From contig CBDHCM010000006.1 in the NCBI GenBank assembly GCA_965261105.1, forward strand, positions 1,054,001 through 1,118,000: 64,000 bases of DNA. Direction: 5' to 3'. This DNA comes from Aldehydirespirator sp965261105. Its GTDB lineage: Bacteria > Actinomycetota > Acidimicrobiia > Acidimicrobiales > Aldehydirespiratoraceae. The notes below the pieces were generated by a model that saw nothing but the letters and a program-made list of their open reading frames with translations, was not told the DNA's origin and ran no database searches. Below, piece by piece: positions 44,246 through 52,927 of this stretch. Numbering within the stretch: the first letter of the stretch is position 1; each line of letters starts with the position of its first letter. The position numbers were made by a program, and so were the translations under genes.

Positions 44246-45016
44246 TCAGTCCTCGGCGCCTGAGGACTGGGGGATCTCCTGCTGTGCCGGCGCCGCGATT
44301 CCGAGCTGTTCCTGAATCTGGGTGAGCCTGGCCTTGGCTTCCTGGTTGCGGGCCGCGGCCTCGATTTCCAGCATCCGGCCCTCGGTGCCGCCCTCCTCCA
44401 CCAGTTCGGCCACGCCCTTGGCCTTGGCGTAGCGGGCCTCGATCTTGTCCCGCACCTCAGCCAGGGTGGGCACGTCCTCGCCGACCGCCTCCGACAGGGT
44501 GCTCATGGCCTGGTTCATCTGCTCCTGCATGCGGGCCTGGTCCAGCTGCCCGAGCAGTTTCTGGCGCTCGCTTAGCTTCTCCTGGAGGCTCAGAGCGTTC
44601 TGGGACACCCCGGCCTTGGCTTGGTCAGCAGCTTCGGAGGTTTGGAAGAGGAGGCCTTTGAGACTCTCGATCTCCTGCTCGAGGGTGATCAGGCGACCCG
44701 CGAGCTGCTCAGCCGCATTCATGTAGGACGTCGCCTTGGCCTCGTCTCGGGCCTGTGTCGCCTCCTCGGCCATCATGAGCGCCTGGCGGGCGTTGCGGTT
44801 GACTCTCTCCAACTCGGAGAGGGCTCGGTTGAGCCGGATCTCGATCTGCTTGTGGTTGGCGATCACGTTGGCCGCCTGGTCCTTGAGCCTTCGGTGCTGG
44901 TCGCGGGCCTCGCTGATGGCCTGCTCGAGTTGGATCTTGGGGTCGGCGTTCTCCTCGAGCCGGCCGGCGAGCCGGGCGGTCAGGTAGTTCCAACGGCGCT
45001 TTAGGAGCTTCCACAT
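44246..45016 (-). CDS. pspA: PspA/IM30 family envelope-stress protein
   Basis: A peripheral membrane ESCRT-III-like protein that stabilises damaged membranes. The 256-residue product is almost entirely alpha-helical coiled coil; it starts MWKLLKRRWNYLTARLAGRL and has the conserved EENADPKIQLEQAISEARDQ. The ATG at 45016 gives the amphipathic N-terminal helix expected for the family, and TAGAGT lies 7 nt upstream. The last 20 residues are Gln/Ala/Pro-rich. No pspBC or regulator gene is adjacent. Confidence 0.9.
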   Translation of the reverse strand: MWKLLKRRWNYLTARLAGRLEENADPKIQLEQAISEARDQHRRLKDQAANVIANHKQIEIRLNRALSELERVNRNARQALMMAEEATQARDEAKATSYMNAAEQLAGRLITLEQEIESLKGLLFQTSEAADQAKAGVSQNALSLQEKLSERQKLLGQLDQARMQEQMNQAMSTLSEAVGEDVPTLAEVRDKIEARYAKAKGVAELVEEGGTEGRMLEIEAAARNQEAKARLTQIQEQLGIAAPAQQEIPQSSGAED

Positions 45017-45023
45017 GCCCTCG

Positions 45024-45029
45024 ACTCTA
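45024..45029 (-). promoter_or_regulatory. -10 box of pspA (leaderless type)
   Basis: TAGAGT ends 7 nt before the pspA ATG. Confidence 0.45.
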
Positions 45030-45102
45030 CTTCCGTGTGAGGGGCCGCGCGGATGGGTCACCGCTCAGCGCGGAGTCCCTTCAGCGCGGAGTCCCTCGAC
45101 CC

Positions 45103-46776
45103 TCAGTCGAACTGGTCGCGGCGGTGCCAGATGATCCTGCGGGCCGGCTGGAGCAGGAGGTGAGCCTCGACGACACCGCTGCGGTAGGCGACCACCGTGT
45201 ACGCGCCCACGGCGGCTGTTGCCATCAGCGGCGCCGACAGGATCACCGGCCAGCCGTCGACGAGCAGCTTGAGCGCGGCGGTCGCGGCGAACGAGACCGC
45301 GCCGGCTGTGGCCGGGGTCCCGAGTGCTGAGCGAACCGCGTCCGCAAGGCCGAGCCGGCGGGACAGCAGGGTGATCTCCGTCCAGGCGGCCACCGCCGAT
45401 CCGAGGGCCAGCCCGACCGCGCCCAGCCGCACGACATCGTCCAACGCCCGCTCGGCCGCGGGCAGCGCCCACGCCAGTCCGAAGGCATCTGCGGCGCCGA
45501 GCAGGCCGTCGGGGCCCACGACGATGCGGTCCAGCGGGAACATCACCACGATGCCGACCGCTGCGGATACCGCTACCCGGATGGCCGCGATGCGGGCCGG
45601 CCCGGCCGTGTCGCCCTGGGCGTAGCAGGCGTTCTGCAGCACCCGGCTCACGCCCGTTGCGGGCAATCCGAGCGCATATGCCGCGATCACGAACCACACC
45701 AGCACGGTGTCGGCCGACTCGAACACGCCCCCCTCGAACAGCAGGCCCACTATCAGATCGCCGGCCGCGGCATAGACCGCGGCGGCAAGCAGCATCCAGA
45801 ACGCCACCCGGTTCATGGCCGCCCGAGAGCGGGCTGCCACGGCGGCCGGGTCGTCGGCCAGGCGCGACATCTCGGGCAGCTCGGCCGCGGCGACGCTCAT
45901 GGCGAACAGGCTCACGGGAAGCATGTACAGGATCTGGGCCCGGTACAGGGCGGCCACCGCGCCGGTGGCCAAGAGCGAGGCCAGCATCAGATCGACGTAT
46001 GCCGACACCTGCACCACGCCCCGTCCCAGAACGGCCGGCCCGAATCGGCGCCGGATCTCGCGCAGGCCTGTGTGGCCCAGCGTCCATCGAAGCCGCAGTC
46101 CCCGGGCCAGGCGAATCGTGAGCGGGAGCTGCACCAGCAGCTGGGCCAGGCCGCCGCCGGCAACTCCCCAGGCCAGGGCGCGGGCCACTCCGTCAAGGTC
46201 GAAGGCGAGGATCCAGGCCGCCACCAGCGCCCCCACCTGCACCGCGTTCCAAAGAACCGGCGCGGCGTACGACACGAAGAAGCGCCGATGGCTGTTGAGG
46301 ACCCCCAGGCACCATGCCGACAGCACGGCGAAGCCTGTGCCCAGCGCGGTAATGCGCACCAGAGAGACGGCCAACTCGAAGCGCTCGCCCTCGAGGCCGG
46401 GCGCCAGCACGAAGGTGATCGGACGGGACAGGGTCACGATCAGCGCCACCGCCAGCCCGACGATGGCCATAAGCGCAGCGGCCACCGCGCCGGCCACCCG
46501 GCCCGGATCCTCGCGATTGCCTCCCTGATATTCGGCCTCGTCGAGCAGGCGGCTGTACACGGGCACGAAGCTGGCCGACAGCACACCCTCGCCGAGCAGG
46601 TTCTGGAGCATGTTGGGGATGCGCATCGCCACCGCGAAGGCGTCGCCGGCCGCGGTGTTGCCCAGCAGCCGGGACGCGACGGTCTCGCGGCCCAGACCGG
46701 CCAGGCGGCTGGCACCGATCCCCAGCGCCACCAGCAGCGGGCCCGATGCCCGCCGGGGCCGTTTCGGTTCAGTCAC
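45103..46776 (-). CDS. murJ: Lipid II flippase MurJ (MVF family)
   Basis: Moves lipid II across the membrane for peptidoglycan synthesis. The 557 residues form about 14 membrane helices and carry RIPNMLQNLLGEGVLSASFV, the family signature near the N-terminus, and NSHRRFFVSYAAPVLWN. I chose the GTG at 46776 (VTEPKRPRR); a TTG at 46803 would add nine residues. Unlike mycobacterial MurJ there is no pseudokinase extension. It complements the elongasome genes 10 kb upstream. Confidence 0.9.
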   Translation of the reverse strand: MTEPKRPRRASGPLLVALGIGASRLAGLGRETVASRLLGNTAAGDAFAVAMRIPNMLQNLLGEGVLSASFVPVYSRLLDEAEYQGGNREDPGRVAGAVAAALMAIVGLAVALIVTLSRPITFVLAPGLEGERFELAVSLVRITALGTGFAVLSAWCLGVLNSHRRFFVSYAAPVLWNAVQVGALVAAWILAFDLDGVARALAWGVAGGGLAQLLVQLPLTIRLARGLRLRWTLGHTGLREIRRRFGPAVLGRGVVQVSAYVDLMLASLLATGAVAALYRAQILYMLPVSLFAMSVAAAELPEMSRLADDPAAVAARSRAAMNRVAFWMLLAAAVYAAAGDLIVGLLFEGGVFESADTVLVWFVIAAYALGLPATGVSRVLQNACYAQGDTAGPARIAAIRVAVSAAVGIVVMFPLDRIVVGPDGLLGAADAFGLAWALPAAERALDDVVRLGAVGLALGSAVAAWTEITLLSRRLGLADAVRSALGTPATAGAVSFAATAALKLLVDGWPVILSAPLMATAAVGAYTVVAYRSGVVEAHLLLQPARRIIWHRRDQFD

Positions 46777-46843
46777 TGCAAGGTTCTCATGAACTGCTGC
46801 CAATCCGCTCGGCCTCTGGGGGCGAGGCTAGCCGCGCTGCCCC

Positions 46844-46849
46844 TATAGC
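46844..46849 (+). promoter_or_regulatory. -10 box of proA (leaderless type)
   Basis: TATAGC, a near match to the TANNNT boxes, ends 8 nt before the proA ATG. Confidence 0.35.
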
Positions 46850-46857
46850 CTGAGGCG

Positions 46858-48198
46858 ATGAGCAGCGCCGCAACCACTGTCGTTCCCTCAGCCGCGCCCG
46901 TCGAGTCCGCCACCCCGCCCGCCGCCGGCTCGATAGTCGAGCCGTCTGCCCGGCCCGCCGCCACGCCCGTTGCCGAGCTGGCCGCCCGGGCCAAGGCCGC
47001 CTCCAGGCTGATGGCGGCGGCGCCGACCGCGGCCAAGGACGCCGCACTGAGGGCTGCGGCCGACCTGCTGGTGGCCCGGGCCGGCGCGATCGGCGCGGCC
47101 AACGCCGTCGACGTGGAGCGGGCCACCGCCGACCGCACTCCAGCCACCCTCATCGACCGCCTCCGCCTCACGCCTGCTCGTATCGACGCCATGGCCGACG
47201 GCCTGAGGCAGATCGCGGCCCGGCGTGATCCGATCGGCGAGGTGGCCGACGGCTGGGTCCGGCCCAACGGCCTGCGCATCGAGCGGGTCCGGGTTCCCCT
47301 CGGAGTGGTCGCCATCATCTACGAGAGCCGCCCCAACGTCACCTCCGACGCGGCCGGCCTCTGCCTCAAGTCGGGCAACGTCGCCTTCCTGCGGGGCTCG
47401 TCGTCGGCCATCCAGTCCAACCTGGCCATCGCGGCCGCCATCCGCGAGGCCATCTCGTCGGCCGGACTGCCCGCCGACGCCGTCACGCTGGTGGCGGACA
47501 CGTCCCGTTCGGCCGCGGTCGAGTTCATGCAGCAGAACGGCTATGTGGACTGCCTGATCCCGCGGGGCGGGCCGTCGCTGATCGCGTCCATTCTCGAGCA
47601 CGCCACCGTGCCCGTCGTGATCGACGGGGCCGGCAACTGCCACGCCTACATCGACGCCTCCGCCGACCTCGACGCAGCCCTCAACATCGTGGTCAACGGC
47701 AAGATGCAGCGGCCGTCGGTGTGCAACGCCCTGGAGTCGCTGGTGGTCCACTCGGCGGTCGCACAGGAGTTCCTGCCCCGGGCCGCGGCCGCGCTGGCCG
47801 GCGTGGAGCTGCTCGGCGACGAGCGGGCCCGCCGAGCGGTGCCGTCGATGGGAGAGGCCACCGCGGCCGACCACGCCACCGAGTTCCTCGACCTGAAGAT
47901 GTCGGTGAAGGTGGTGGACACCCTCGACGAGGCCATCTCGCATGTGAACCACAACGGATCGGGCCACTCCGAGACCATCATCACCTCCGACATAGCGGCG
48001 GCCGACCGCTTCACCCGCGAGGTCGACGCCGCGGCCGTGCTCGTCAACGCCTCCACCCGCTTCGTGGACGGAGAGGAGTTCGGCTTCGGCGCGGAGATCG
48101 GGATCAGCACCCAGAAGCTCCACGCCCGGGGGCCGATGGGGCTCGATCAGCTGACAACGCTCAAGTTCGTCGTGCGCGGCGAGGGCCACATCCGCTGA
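46858..48198 (+). CDS. proA: Glutamate-5-semialdehyde dehydrogenase
   Basis: Reduces glutamyl phosphate in proline synthesis. The 446 residues contain GVVAIIYESRPNVTSDAAGL, LIPRGGPSLIASI, the catalytic Cys in MQRPSVCNALESLVVH and the C-terminal EIGISTQKLHARGPMGL. The first 35 residues are Ala/Pro/Val-rich and look like a disordered leader, so a later start is possible, though a TATAGC box sits 8 nt before the annotated ATG. Confidence 0.95.
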   Translation: MSSAATTVVPSAAPVESATPPAAGSIVEPSARPAATPVAELAARAKAASRLMAAAPTAAKDAALRAAADLLVARAGAIGAANAVDVERATADRTPATLIDRLRLTPARIDAMADGLRQIAARRDPIGEVADGWVRPNGLRIERVRVPLGVVAIIYESRPNVTSDAAGLCLKSGNVAFLRGSSSAIQSNLAIAAAIREAISSAGLPADAVTLVADTSRSAAVEFMQQNGYVDCLIPRGGPSLIASILEHATVPVVIDGAGNCHAYIDASADLDAALNIVVNGKMQRPSVCNALESLVVHSAVAQEFLPRAAAALAGVELLGDERARRAVPSMGEATAADHATEFLDLKMSVKVVDTLDEAISHVNHNGSGHSETIITSDIAAADRFTREVDAAAVLVNASTRFVDGEEFGFGAEIGISTQKLHARGPMGLDQLTTLKFVVRGEGHIR

Positions 48199-48219
48199 CG
48201 GGCAGTCTGGCTGATCGCA

Positions 48220-49101
48220 ATGTCTAACCGTTTCGCCGACGTCGACGCTGTCCGCGAGGGACTCTCCAAGGTCGACTATCTGTGTGACTCCGGTCTCGCC
48301 GGAGTGGTGTATCTGGCCGACCGCCTCGACAAGCCCGTGCTGGTGGAGGGCCCGGCCGGCACCGGCAAGACCCAGCTGGCCAAGAGCGTGGCCGAGATCA
48401 CCGGCAGCCGGCTAATCCGCCTGCAGTGCTACGAGGGCCTCGATGAGGCGAGGGCGCTGTACGAGTGGAACTACAAGAAGCAGTTGCTGCGCATCCAGAC
48501 CGAGCGCGAAGCCGACGTGGCCTGGGACGACATCTCCACCGACATCTTCTCCGACGAGTTCCTGCTGACCCGGCCCCTGCTGGAGGCCATCAGGGCCACC
48601 GACCCGATCGTGCTGCTGATCGACGAGGTCGACCGGGTCGAGGTGGAGACCGAGGCCCTGCTGCTCGAGATCCTCAGCGAGTACCAGGTGTCGATCCCGG
48701 AGCTGGGCACCATGGAGGCGTTGCAGGTGCCGCTGGTGTTCCTCACCTCCAACAACACCCGCGAGCTGAGCGAGGCCCTCAAGCGGCGCTGCCTGTACCT
48801 CCACATCGACTACCCGTCGATGGAGCGGGAGAAGGAGATCGTGCTGGCCAAGGTTCCCGACATAGCGGAGAACCTGGCCGACCAGGTGGCCCGAGTGGTC
48901 CGCTCCATCCGGCGGCTGGAGCTCAAGAAGCCGCCGTCGGTGTCGGAGACCCTCGACTGGGCCCGAACCCTGGTGCTGCTCGGCGTGCAGCACGTCGACG
49001 CCGACGTGGCCGCGGAGACGGTGAACATCCTGCTCAAGTACCAGAGCGACATCGCCAGGGCGAACAAGGAGCTGGCGACCGTCGAGGGCCTCGAGCCCTA
49101 G
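48220..49101 (+). CDS. MoxR/CoxD-like AAA+ ATPase
   Basis: A 293-residue AAA+ ATPase with Walker A VEGPAGTGKTQLAKSVAEI, QCYEGLDEARALYEWNY (a segment typical of the CoxD/MoxR branch), Walker B IVLLIDEVDRVE and sensor 1 FLTSNNTRELSEA. Such ATPases work with VWA proteins as chaperones for metal-cofactor insertion. The VWA partner lies 97 bp downstream. No CO dehydrogenase or other client gene is in the window. Confidence 0.9.
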   Translation: MSNRFADVDAVREGLSKVDYLCDSGLAGVVYLADRLDKPVLVEGPAGTGKTQLAKSVAEITGSRLIRLQCYEGLDEARALYEWNYKKQLLRIQTEREADVAWDDISTDIFSDEFLLTRPLLEAIRATDPIVLLIDEVDRVEVETEALLLEILSEYQVSIPELGTMEALQVPLVFLTSNNTRELSEALKRRCLYLHIDYPSMEREKEIVLAKVPDIAENLADQVARVVRSIRRLELKKPPSVSETLDWARTLVLLGVQHVDADVAAETVNILLKYQSDIARANKELATVEGLEP

Positions 49102-49116
49102 AGGCCGAGCTTGCGA

Positions 49117-49162
49117 GGCCGTGGCCTGAGCGGCCCGTGAGCGCAGCGAACATGAGTGGGAG
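49117..49162 (+). repeat. Dispersed intergenic repeat, copy C
   Basis: A copy of the family (core GAGCGGCCCGTGAGCGCAGC, then GAACATGAGTGGGAG) in the gap between the MoxR-like and VWA genes. Confidence 0.75.
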
Positions 49163-49198
49163 CCATGAGGCCGAGCGGGTCTCGAGGGACGCTCGGCC

Positions 49199-50683
49199 GT
49201 GACCGTTACTGACCGCGCCCCTGGTGACGGTGCCGGCGGCGCCCTGCCCGCCGCCGCGGGAGATCCGCTGCTGGACTTGCTCAACGGCTTCATCGCGGAG
49301 CTGCGGGCCGTGGGCATCCCCGCCAGCCTCACCGAGAACCTCGACGCCATGGAGGCGGTCAAGCACGTCCCCATCGAGGACCGCGACACGTTCAAGCACG
49401 CCCTGGCCGCCACCCTTGTGAAGAACCATGCTCACTGGAAGGCCTTCGAGACCGTCTTCGAGGTGTACTTCTCGCTGCGGGGAGCGCAGTACGAGATCAC
49501 GGACCCCGATCTCGAAGGCGTCGAAGACATCGACGGCGAGATCGCGGCCGAGGGCAACCGGGGCGGGTCCGGCGACATGCTCAGCCCCGAGGAGCTGGCC
49601 GAGATGCTCTACCGGGCCCTGATGCGAGGCGACGCCGAGATGCTCCGGGCTGCGGCTCGCCAGGCGGTCCGCCGCTATGCGGGGATGGAGCCGGGCCGTC
49701 CCGTCGGAGGCACCTATTACCTCTACCGAACGCTTCGCAACCTCGACCTCGAGGGCGTTCTCGAGCGTCTCATGGATGTGGCCCAGGAAACCGAGGGCGA
49801 CGTCGACGACTTCGACCTGCGCTTGAGCCGCGACACCTACGAACTGCGCATCGCTGAGCTCAAGCGCCAGATCGAGGCCGAGATCCGGCGCCGGCTGGTG
49901 GCCGACCGGGGCGTTGAGGCCATGGCCAAGACGCTGCGCAAGCCGCTGCCGGCGGACATCGACTTCATGCACGCCTCCCGCGAGGAGATGGCCAGCCTGC
50001 GCAAGGCGATCTACCCGCTCACCCGCAAGCTGGCCGCCCGGCTGGTGCGCAAGCGCCGCCACGGGCGCTCCGGGCCGCTCGACTTCCGCTCCACGGTGCG
50101 CCACTCGCTGTCTTACGGGGGCGTGCCCGTGGAGCCGAAGTTCCGCCACCGGAGACCCCACAAGCCCGACATCATGGTGGTGGCCGACGTGTCGGGGTCG
50201 GTGGCCGCATTCGCCCGGTTCACGCTTCACCTCGTGTACGCCCTCTCGAGCCAGTTCTCGAAGGTGCGGTCGTTCGTGTTCATCGACGGGCTCGACGAGG
50301 TGACCAAGTTCTTCGAGGGGACCGACGACATCGCCGAGGCGGTGCACCGGGTGAACACCGAGGCCGACGTGGTCTGGGTGGACGGCCACTCCGACTACGG
50401 CCACGCCCTCGGGGTGTTCTGGGACAACTACGGCAACGACGTCGGTCCCCGCAGCACTGTGCTGATCCTCGGCGACGCCCGCAACAACTACCACGCCCCC
50501 GAGGGCTGGATAGTCAAGGCCCTCAGCGAGAAGGCCCGACACCTGTACTGGCTCAACCCCGAGCCCCGCAGCTACTGGGACACCGGCGACTCGATAGTGG
50601 GGGAGTACGCCCCCCACTGCGACGGAGTGTTCGAGGTCCGCAACCTGCGCCAGCTAGAAGCCTTCGTCGACCGCCTGGCGTAG
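49199..50683 (+). CDS. VWA-domain protein, CoxE-like
   Basis: A 494-residue cytoplasmic protein with an N-terminal helical region (LLNGFIAELRAVGIPASLTE, as in CoxE-like proteins), a charged central part and a C-terminal von Willebrand A domain with the MIDAS motif VVADVSGSVAAFARF (DxSxS), and a later GDARNNYHAPEG. The GTG start was chosen as the first in frame. It pairs with the upstream MoxR-like ATPase; such pairs remodel metalloenzymes, but the client here is unknown. Confidence 0.87.
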   Translation: MTVTDRAPGDGAGGALPAAAGDPLLDLLNGFIAELRAVGIPASLTENLDAMEAVKHVPIEDRDTFKHALAATLVKNHAHWKAFETVFEVYFSLRGAQYEITDPDLEGVEDIDGEIAAEGNRGGSGDMLSPEELAEMLYRALMRGDAEMLRAAARQAVRRYAGMEPGRPVGGTYYLYRTLRNLDLEGVLERLMDVAQETEGDVDDFDLRLSRDTYELRIAELKRQIEAEIRRRLVADRGVEAMAKTLRKPLPADIDFMHASREEMASLRKAIYPLTRKLAARLVRKRRHGRSGPLDFRSTVRHSLSYGGVPVEPKFRHRRPHKPDIMVVADVSGSVAAFARFTLHLVYALSSQFSKVRSFVFIDGLDEVTKFFEGTDDIAEAVHRVNTEADVVWVDGHSDYGHALGVFWDNYGNDVGPRSTVLILGDARNNYHAPEGWIVKALSEKARHLYWLNPEPRSYWDTGDSIVGEYAPHCDGVFEVRNLRQLEAFVDRLA

Positions 50684-50833
50684 TTCTGCTTCTACCTGCG
50701 GACGGCTGTGAGCTCCACGAGCAGGGCGCGGCACTAGGCCCGGATGACCAGTGGCGGGTTGCGGATGTGATTGAGGGGCAGAATGCAGACGTCAGTGGGA
50801 CTATTGGCCACGGACGGCCGTCTCTGCCGTGGG

Positions 50834-51928
50834 TCAGTGGGTCAGCGGCGGCGTCGGTTCCGCTGGCGGAACGCTGGCCCGGGCGAAGATGTCCTCCACT
50901 TCGGCGGCTTTGTCGCGGCACCACTGCCGGTGCTCCTCGGCGAATGTCGGCGACCCTGGGGTGGCATTCTTCTCGGATTTGGCATGTCGGCGCAGTTGCT
51001 CTTGAAGGATCGTGCAGATGTAGGTCTGCTGTCTGTGGGGGATCCTGTACCGATGCTGCCGGAATCGCCATTCGAGGCCCTTCCAGTGCCAGAACCCGCC
51101 GGAGCTGAACTCCCCGACAGACGACTCAGCTTCGACACGGTATGACGGACGGCAGTAGACGAACGGCGAGCCGAACCTTCTTGCCGACTGCTCGTAGTGG
51201 GAGCAGCGAACCGCGCGTTCGTCAAGGACCGTGAACTGCACCTCGCCTGTCGTGTCGGGACCGTTCCTCGCCGCCACCATCATCAGGAACGGGGTGAGTG
51301 GCATCATGAACTCGGCGGGAGCATCGCTGGGACCGTAGACATCGTCATCGGACACAGGAACGGACCCGAGGACGAACTCGCTGCCACGCTGAGGCGTGCA
51401 GAACAGAATTCCGCCTCGGTAGCGCCCTTCGGCGTCTGCCATTCGGACGTCGATGCTGGCCCGCAGCAGTTTCGCCCGCTCGCCCGCCGAGAAATCGTTG
51501 GATGAAGCGCCCCTCCAGCATTCGATGATCGCTTGCAGGTTGCGGCCGTGGTGCAGCACCGCCAGTTGCCTGAGCAGCTTCAAGGTCTTCGGATGTTTGA
51601 GTATGTCCTTGATGTCGGGGTTGAACCTGTCGCTGGCACCCATCTTGGTTCTGATCTGGTCAAGCTTCCTGGCTGCGGCGTTCTCGACGCGCTGCCACTC
51701 GTCCTCGGATCGTCTGATCTCATCTAGGAAGGCGTGTCCCCCGTCGCGGGTGCCGAGCACATCCTCAAACACGCACTCTGCGCCCGCCGTGCTCTGCGAG
51801 GTCTGCCGAGTATACAGATCGTAGCGGTCGACTACCGTGTTGCGGCCGTCGTCCCTGTTGCCCCACTGCTTGAGGAGCATCGCCGACACATAGTGTTGAC
51901 GCCGCGGTGTGTCCCTGCTGCCACTCAT
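50834..51928 (-). CDS. DUF4238 domain protein
   Basis: A 364-residue protein starting SGSRDTPRRQHYVSAMLLKQ; the RQHYV...LLKQW segment is the hallmark of DUF4238 (usually QHYVPxFYL). It has AVLHHGRN and LTPFLMMVAARNG in the middle, also typical. Function unknown; genes of this family are scattered in accessory and defence-rich regions. The ATG at 51928 has GAGG 6 nt upstream; a GTG 12 nt further up is possible. Base composition is lower in GC than the flanking core genes, which fits acquisition. It converges on the VWA gene; the 150-bp gap between them holds no gene. Confidence 0.75.
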   Translation of the reverse strand: MSGSRDTPRRQHYVSAMLLKQWGNRDDGRNTVVDRYDLYTRQTSQSTAGAECVFEDVLGTRDGGHAFLDEIRRSEDEWQRVENAAARKLDQIRTKMGASDRFNPDIKDILKHPKTLKLLRQLAVLHHGRNLQAIIECWRGASSNDFSAGERAKLLRASIDVRMADAEGRYRGGILFCTPQRGSEFVLGSVPVSDDDVYGPSDAPAEFMMPLTPFLMMVAARNGPDTTGEVQFTVLDERAVRCSHYEQSARRFGSPFVYCRPSYRVEAESSVGEFSSGGFWHWKGLEWRFRQHRYRIPHRQQTYICTILQEQLRRHAKSEKNATPGSPTFAEEHRQWCRDKAAEVEDIFARASVPPAEPTPPLTH

Positions 51929-52075
51929 GGGAGGCCTCACGCGGTTGCTGAGATGTGCAGCGTTACCATGTCAGACTCGCGGCGGTTTGCGCCGCCGATG
52001 ATCTGCCCGGGAGGGCGACCGGCAGCGGCGACAGAAGGCCACGCTGGACAGGTCTCCTGCCGCCGAGGTCGAAAG

Positions 52076-52927
52076 TCACGGACACTTATCCATCCACGCC
52101 CGCGACATTGCGGCCGCTTGTTGCCACTTACGCGCAAAGGCGCGGACCAGCGCGGCGAGGTCGGGGTTGTCGGGGTATTCACGCTCATACTTGTCAGCAC
52201 GAGTGAATTCGTCCGTAGCCATCTCGGCGTCCATTCTCTCCAGATTCTCTGCGCTTTCTATGCATCTGCGGCGGTTGTCGGCCGCTTTGGTGTGAAGGTA
52301 ACTGAGACTGCTTTCAATAGATTCGAATGCGTCGGGAGAAGCCACCCCGGTGCACCGCTCGATGAACGTTTTGTGCGCTGCGATCTGGGGCGCAAGCGCT
52401 TCCGCGATGCCGCCATAAAGCGTTTCCGCGGCGGTTATCGCCCAGCGGGCGCTGTACACGGGGTCCGATGGGCCAATCCAACCCCCGGAGGCGGCGATGT
52501 CGGCCATGGCTAAGGCGTGGTTCATGCGGCGCGGTGCCTCGGCGTCCGCCTCGATCACCGCGTCGAGAGCGGCGCGGCAGTCTTCAAGTTCCTCGATCTT
52601 CCCGTGCCGCTCTGCGGGTATCAACGTCGTGGTCGGCGGGGCGGTCGTGATCGGTAGAGGCTGGCTACGTATACGTGGCACAGCCGCGGGGGTCAACGTC
52701 GTGGTCGGCGGGGCGGTCGCGATCGGCGTGTTTGTTGTGGTGTTGTCGTTGTCGTTGCCGGAGACGATGAGCGCCGCGACCACCAGGCCAGCGCCTACAA
52801 GCGCCGCGGACACGACAACCACCGCGCGGTTCGCCCTAGCCCTGATCGTGCATGAGTTTGGGGGTTGGGTGGGGTGATTGACGCGCGAATGCCCTTCTGA
52901 CGTGGGATGATGGACGGTGAGGACCAT
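52076..52927 (-). CDS. Membrane-anchored protein of unknown function, 5' end replaced by an IS end
   Basis: The frame encodes 283 residues: a transmembrane helix (about 35-56, AVVVVSAALVGAGLVVAALI), a Thr/Pro-rich linker with two copies of ITTAPPTTTLIPA-like sequence, and an extracellular helical domain with paired cysteines (DCRAALDAV, ERCTGV, RRCIESA, DKCP). The first 29 codons, including the ATG, come from the left end of the IS element at 52840. Joining the flanks across the element restores GTG-ACC-ACT-AGG, so the original product probably began MTTRANRAVVVVSAAL with its start now stranded at 54555-54557. Expression today would need the IS-borne start. Confidence 0.65.
   Translation of the reverse strand: MVLTVHHPTSEGHSRVNHPTQPPNSCTIRARANRAVVVVSAALVGAGLVVAALIVSGNDNDNTTTNTPIATAPPTTTLTPAAVPRIRSQPLPITTAPPTTTLIPAERHGKIEELEDCRAALDAVIEADAEAPRRMNHALAMADIAASGGWIGPSDPVYSARWAITAAETLYGGIAEALAPQIAAHKTFIERCTGVASPDAFESIESSLSYLHTKAADNRRRCIESAENLERMDAEMATDEFTRADKYEREYPDNPDLAALVRAFARKWQQAAAMSRAWMDKCP
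52836..52839. repeat. Left target-site duplication (CTAG) of the IS element
   Basis: CTAG directly abuts the left terminal repeat; the matching CTAG is at 54548-54551. Confidence 0.75.

Noticed and set aside
50808..50832. Bidirectional terminator between the VWA and DUF4238 genes
   Set aside because: CCACGG/CCGTGG forms only a 6-bp stem with a long loop and no T-tract.
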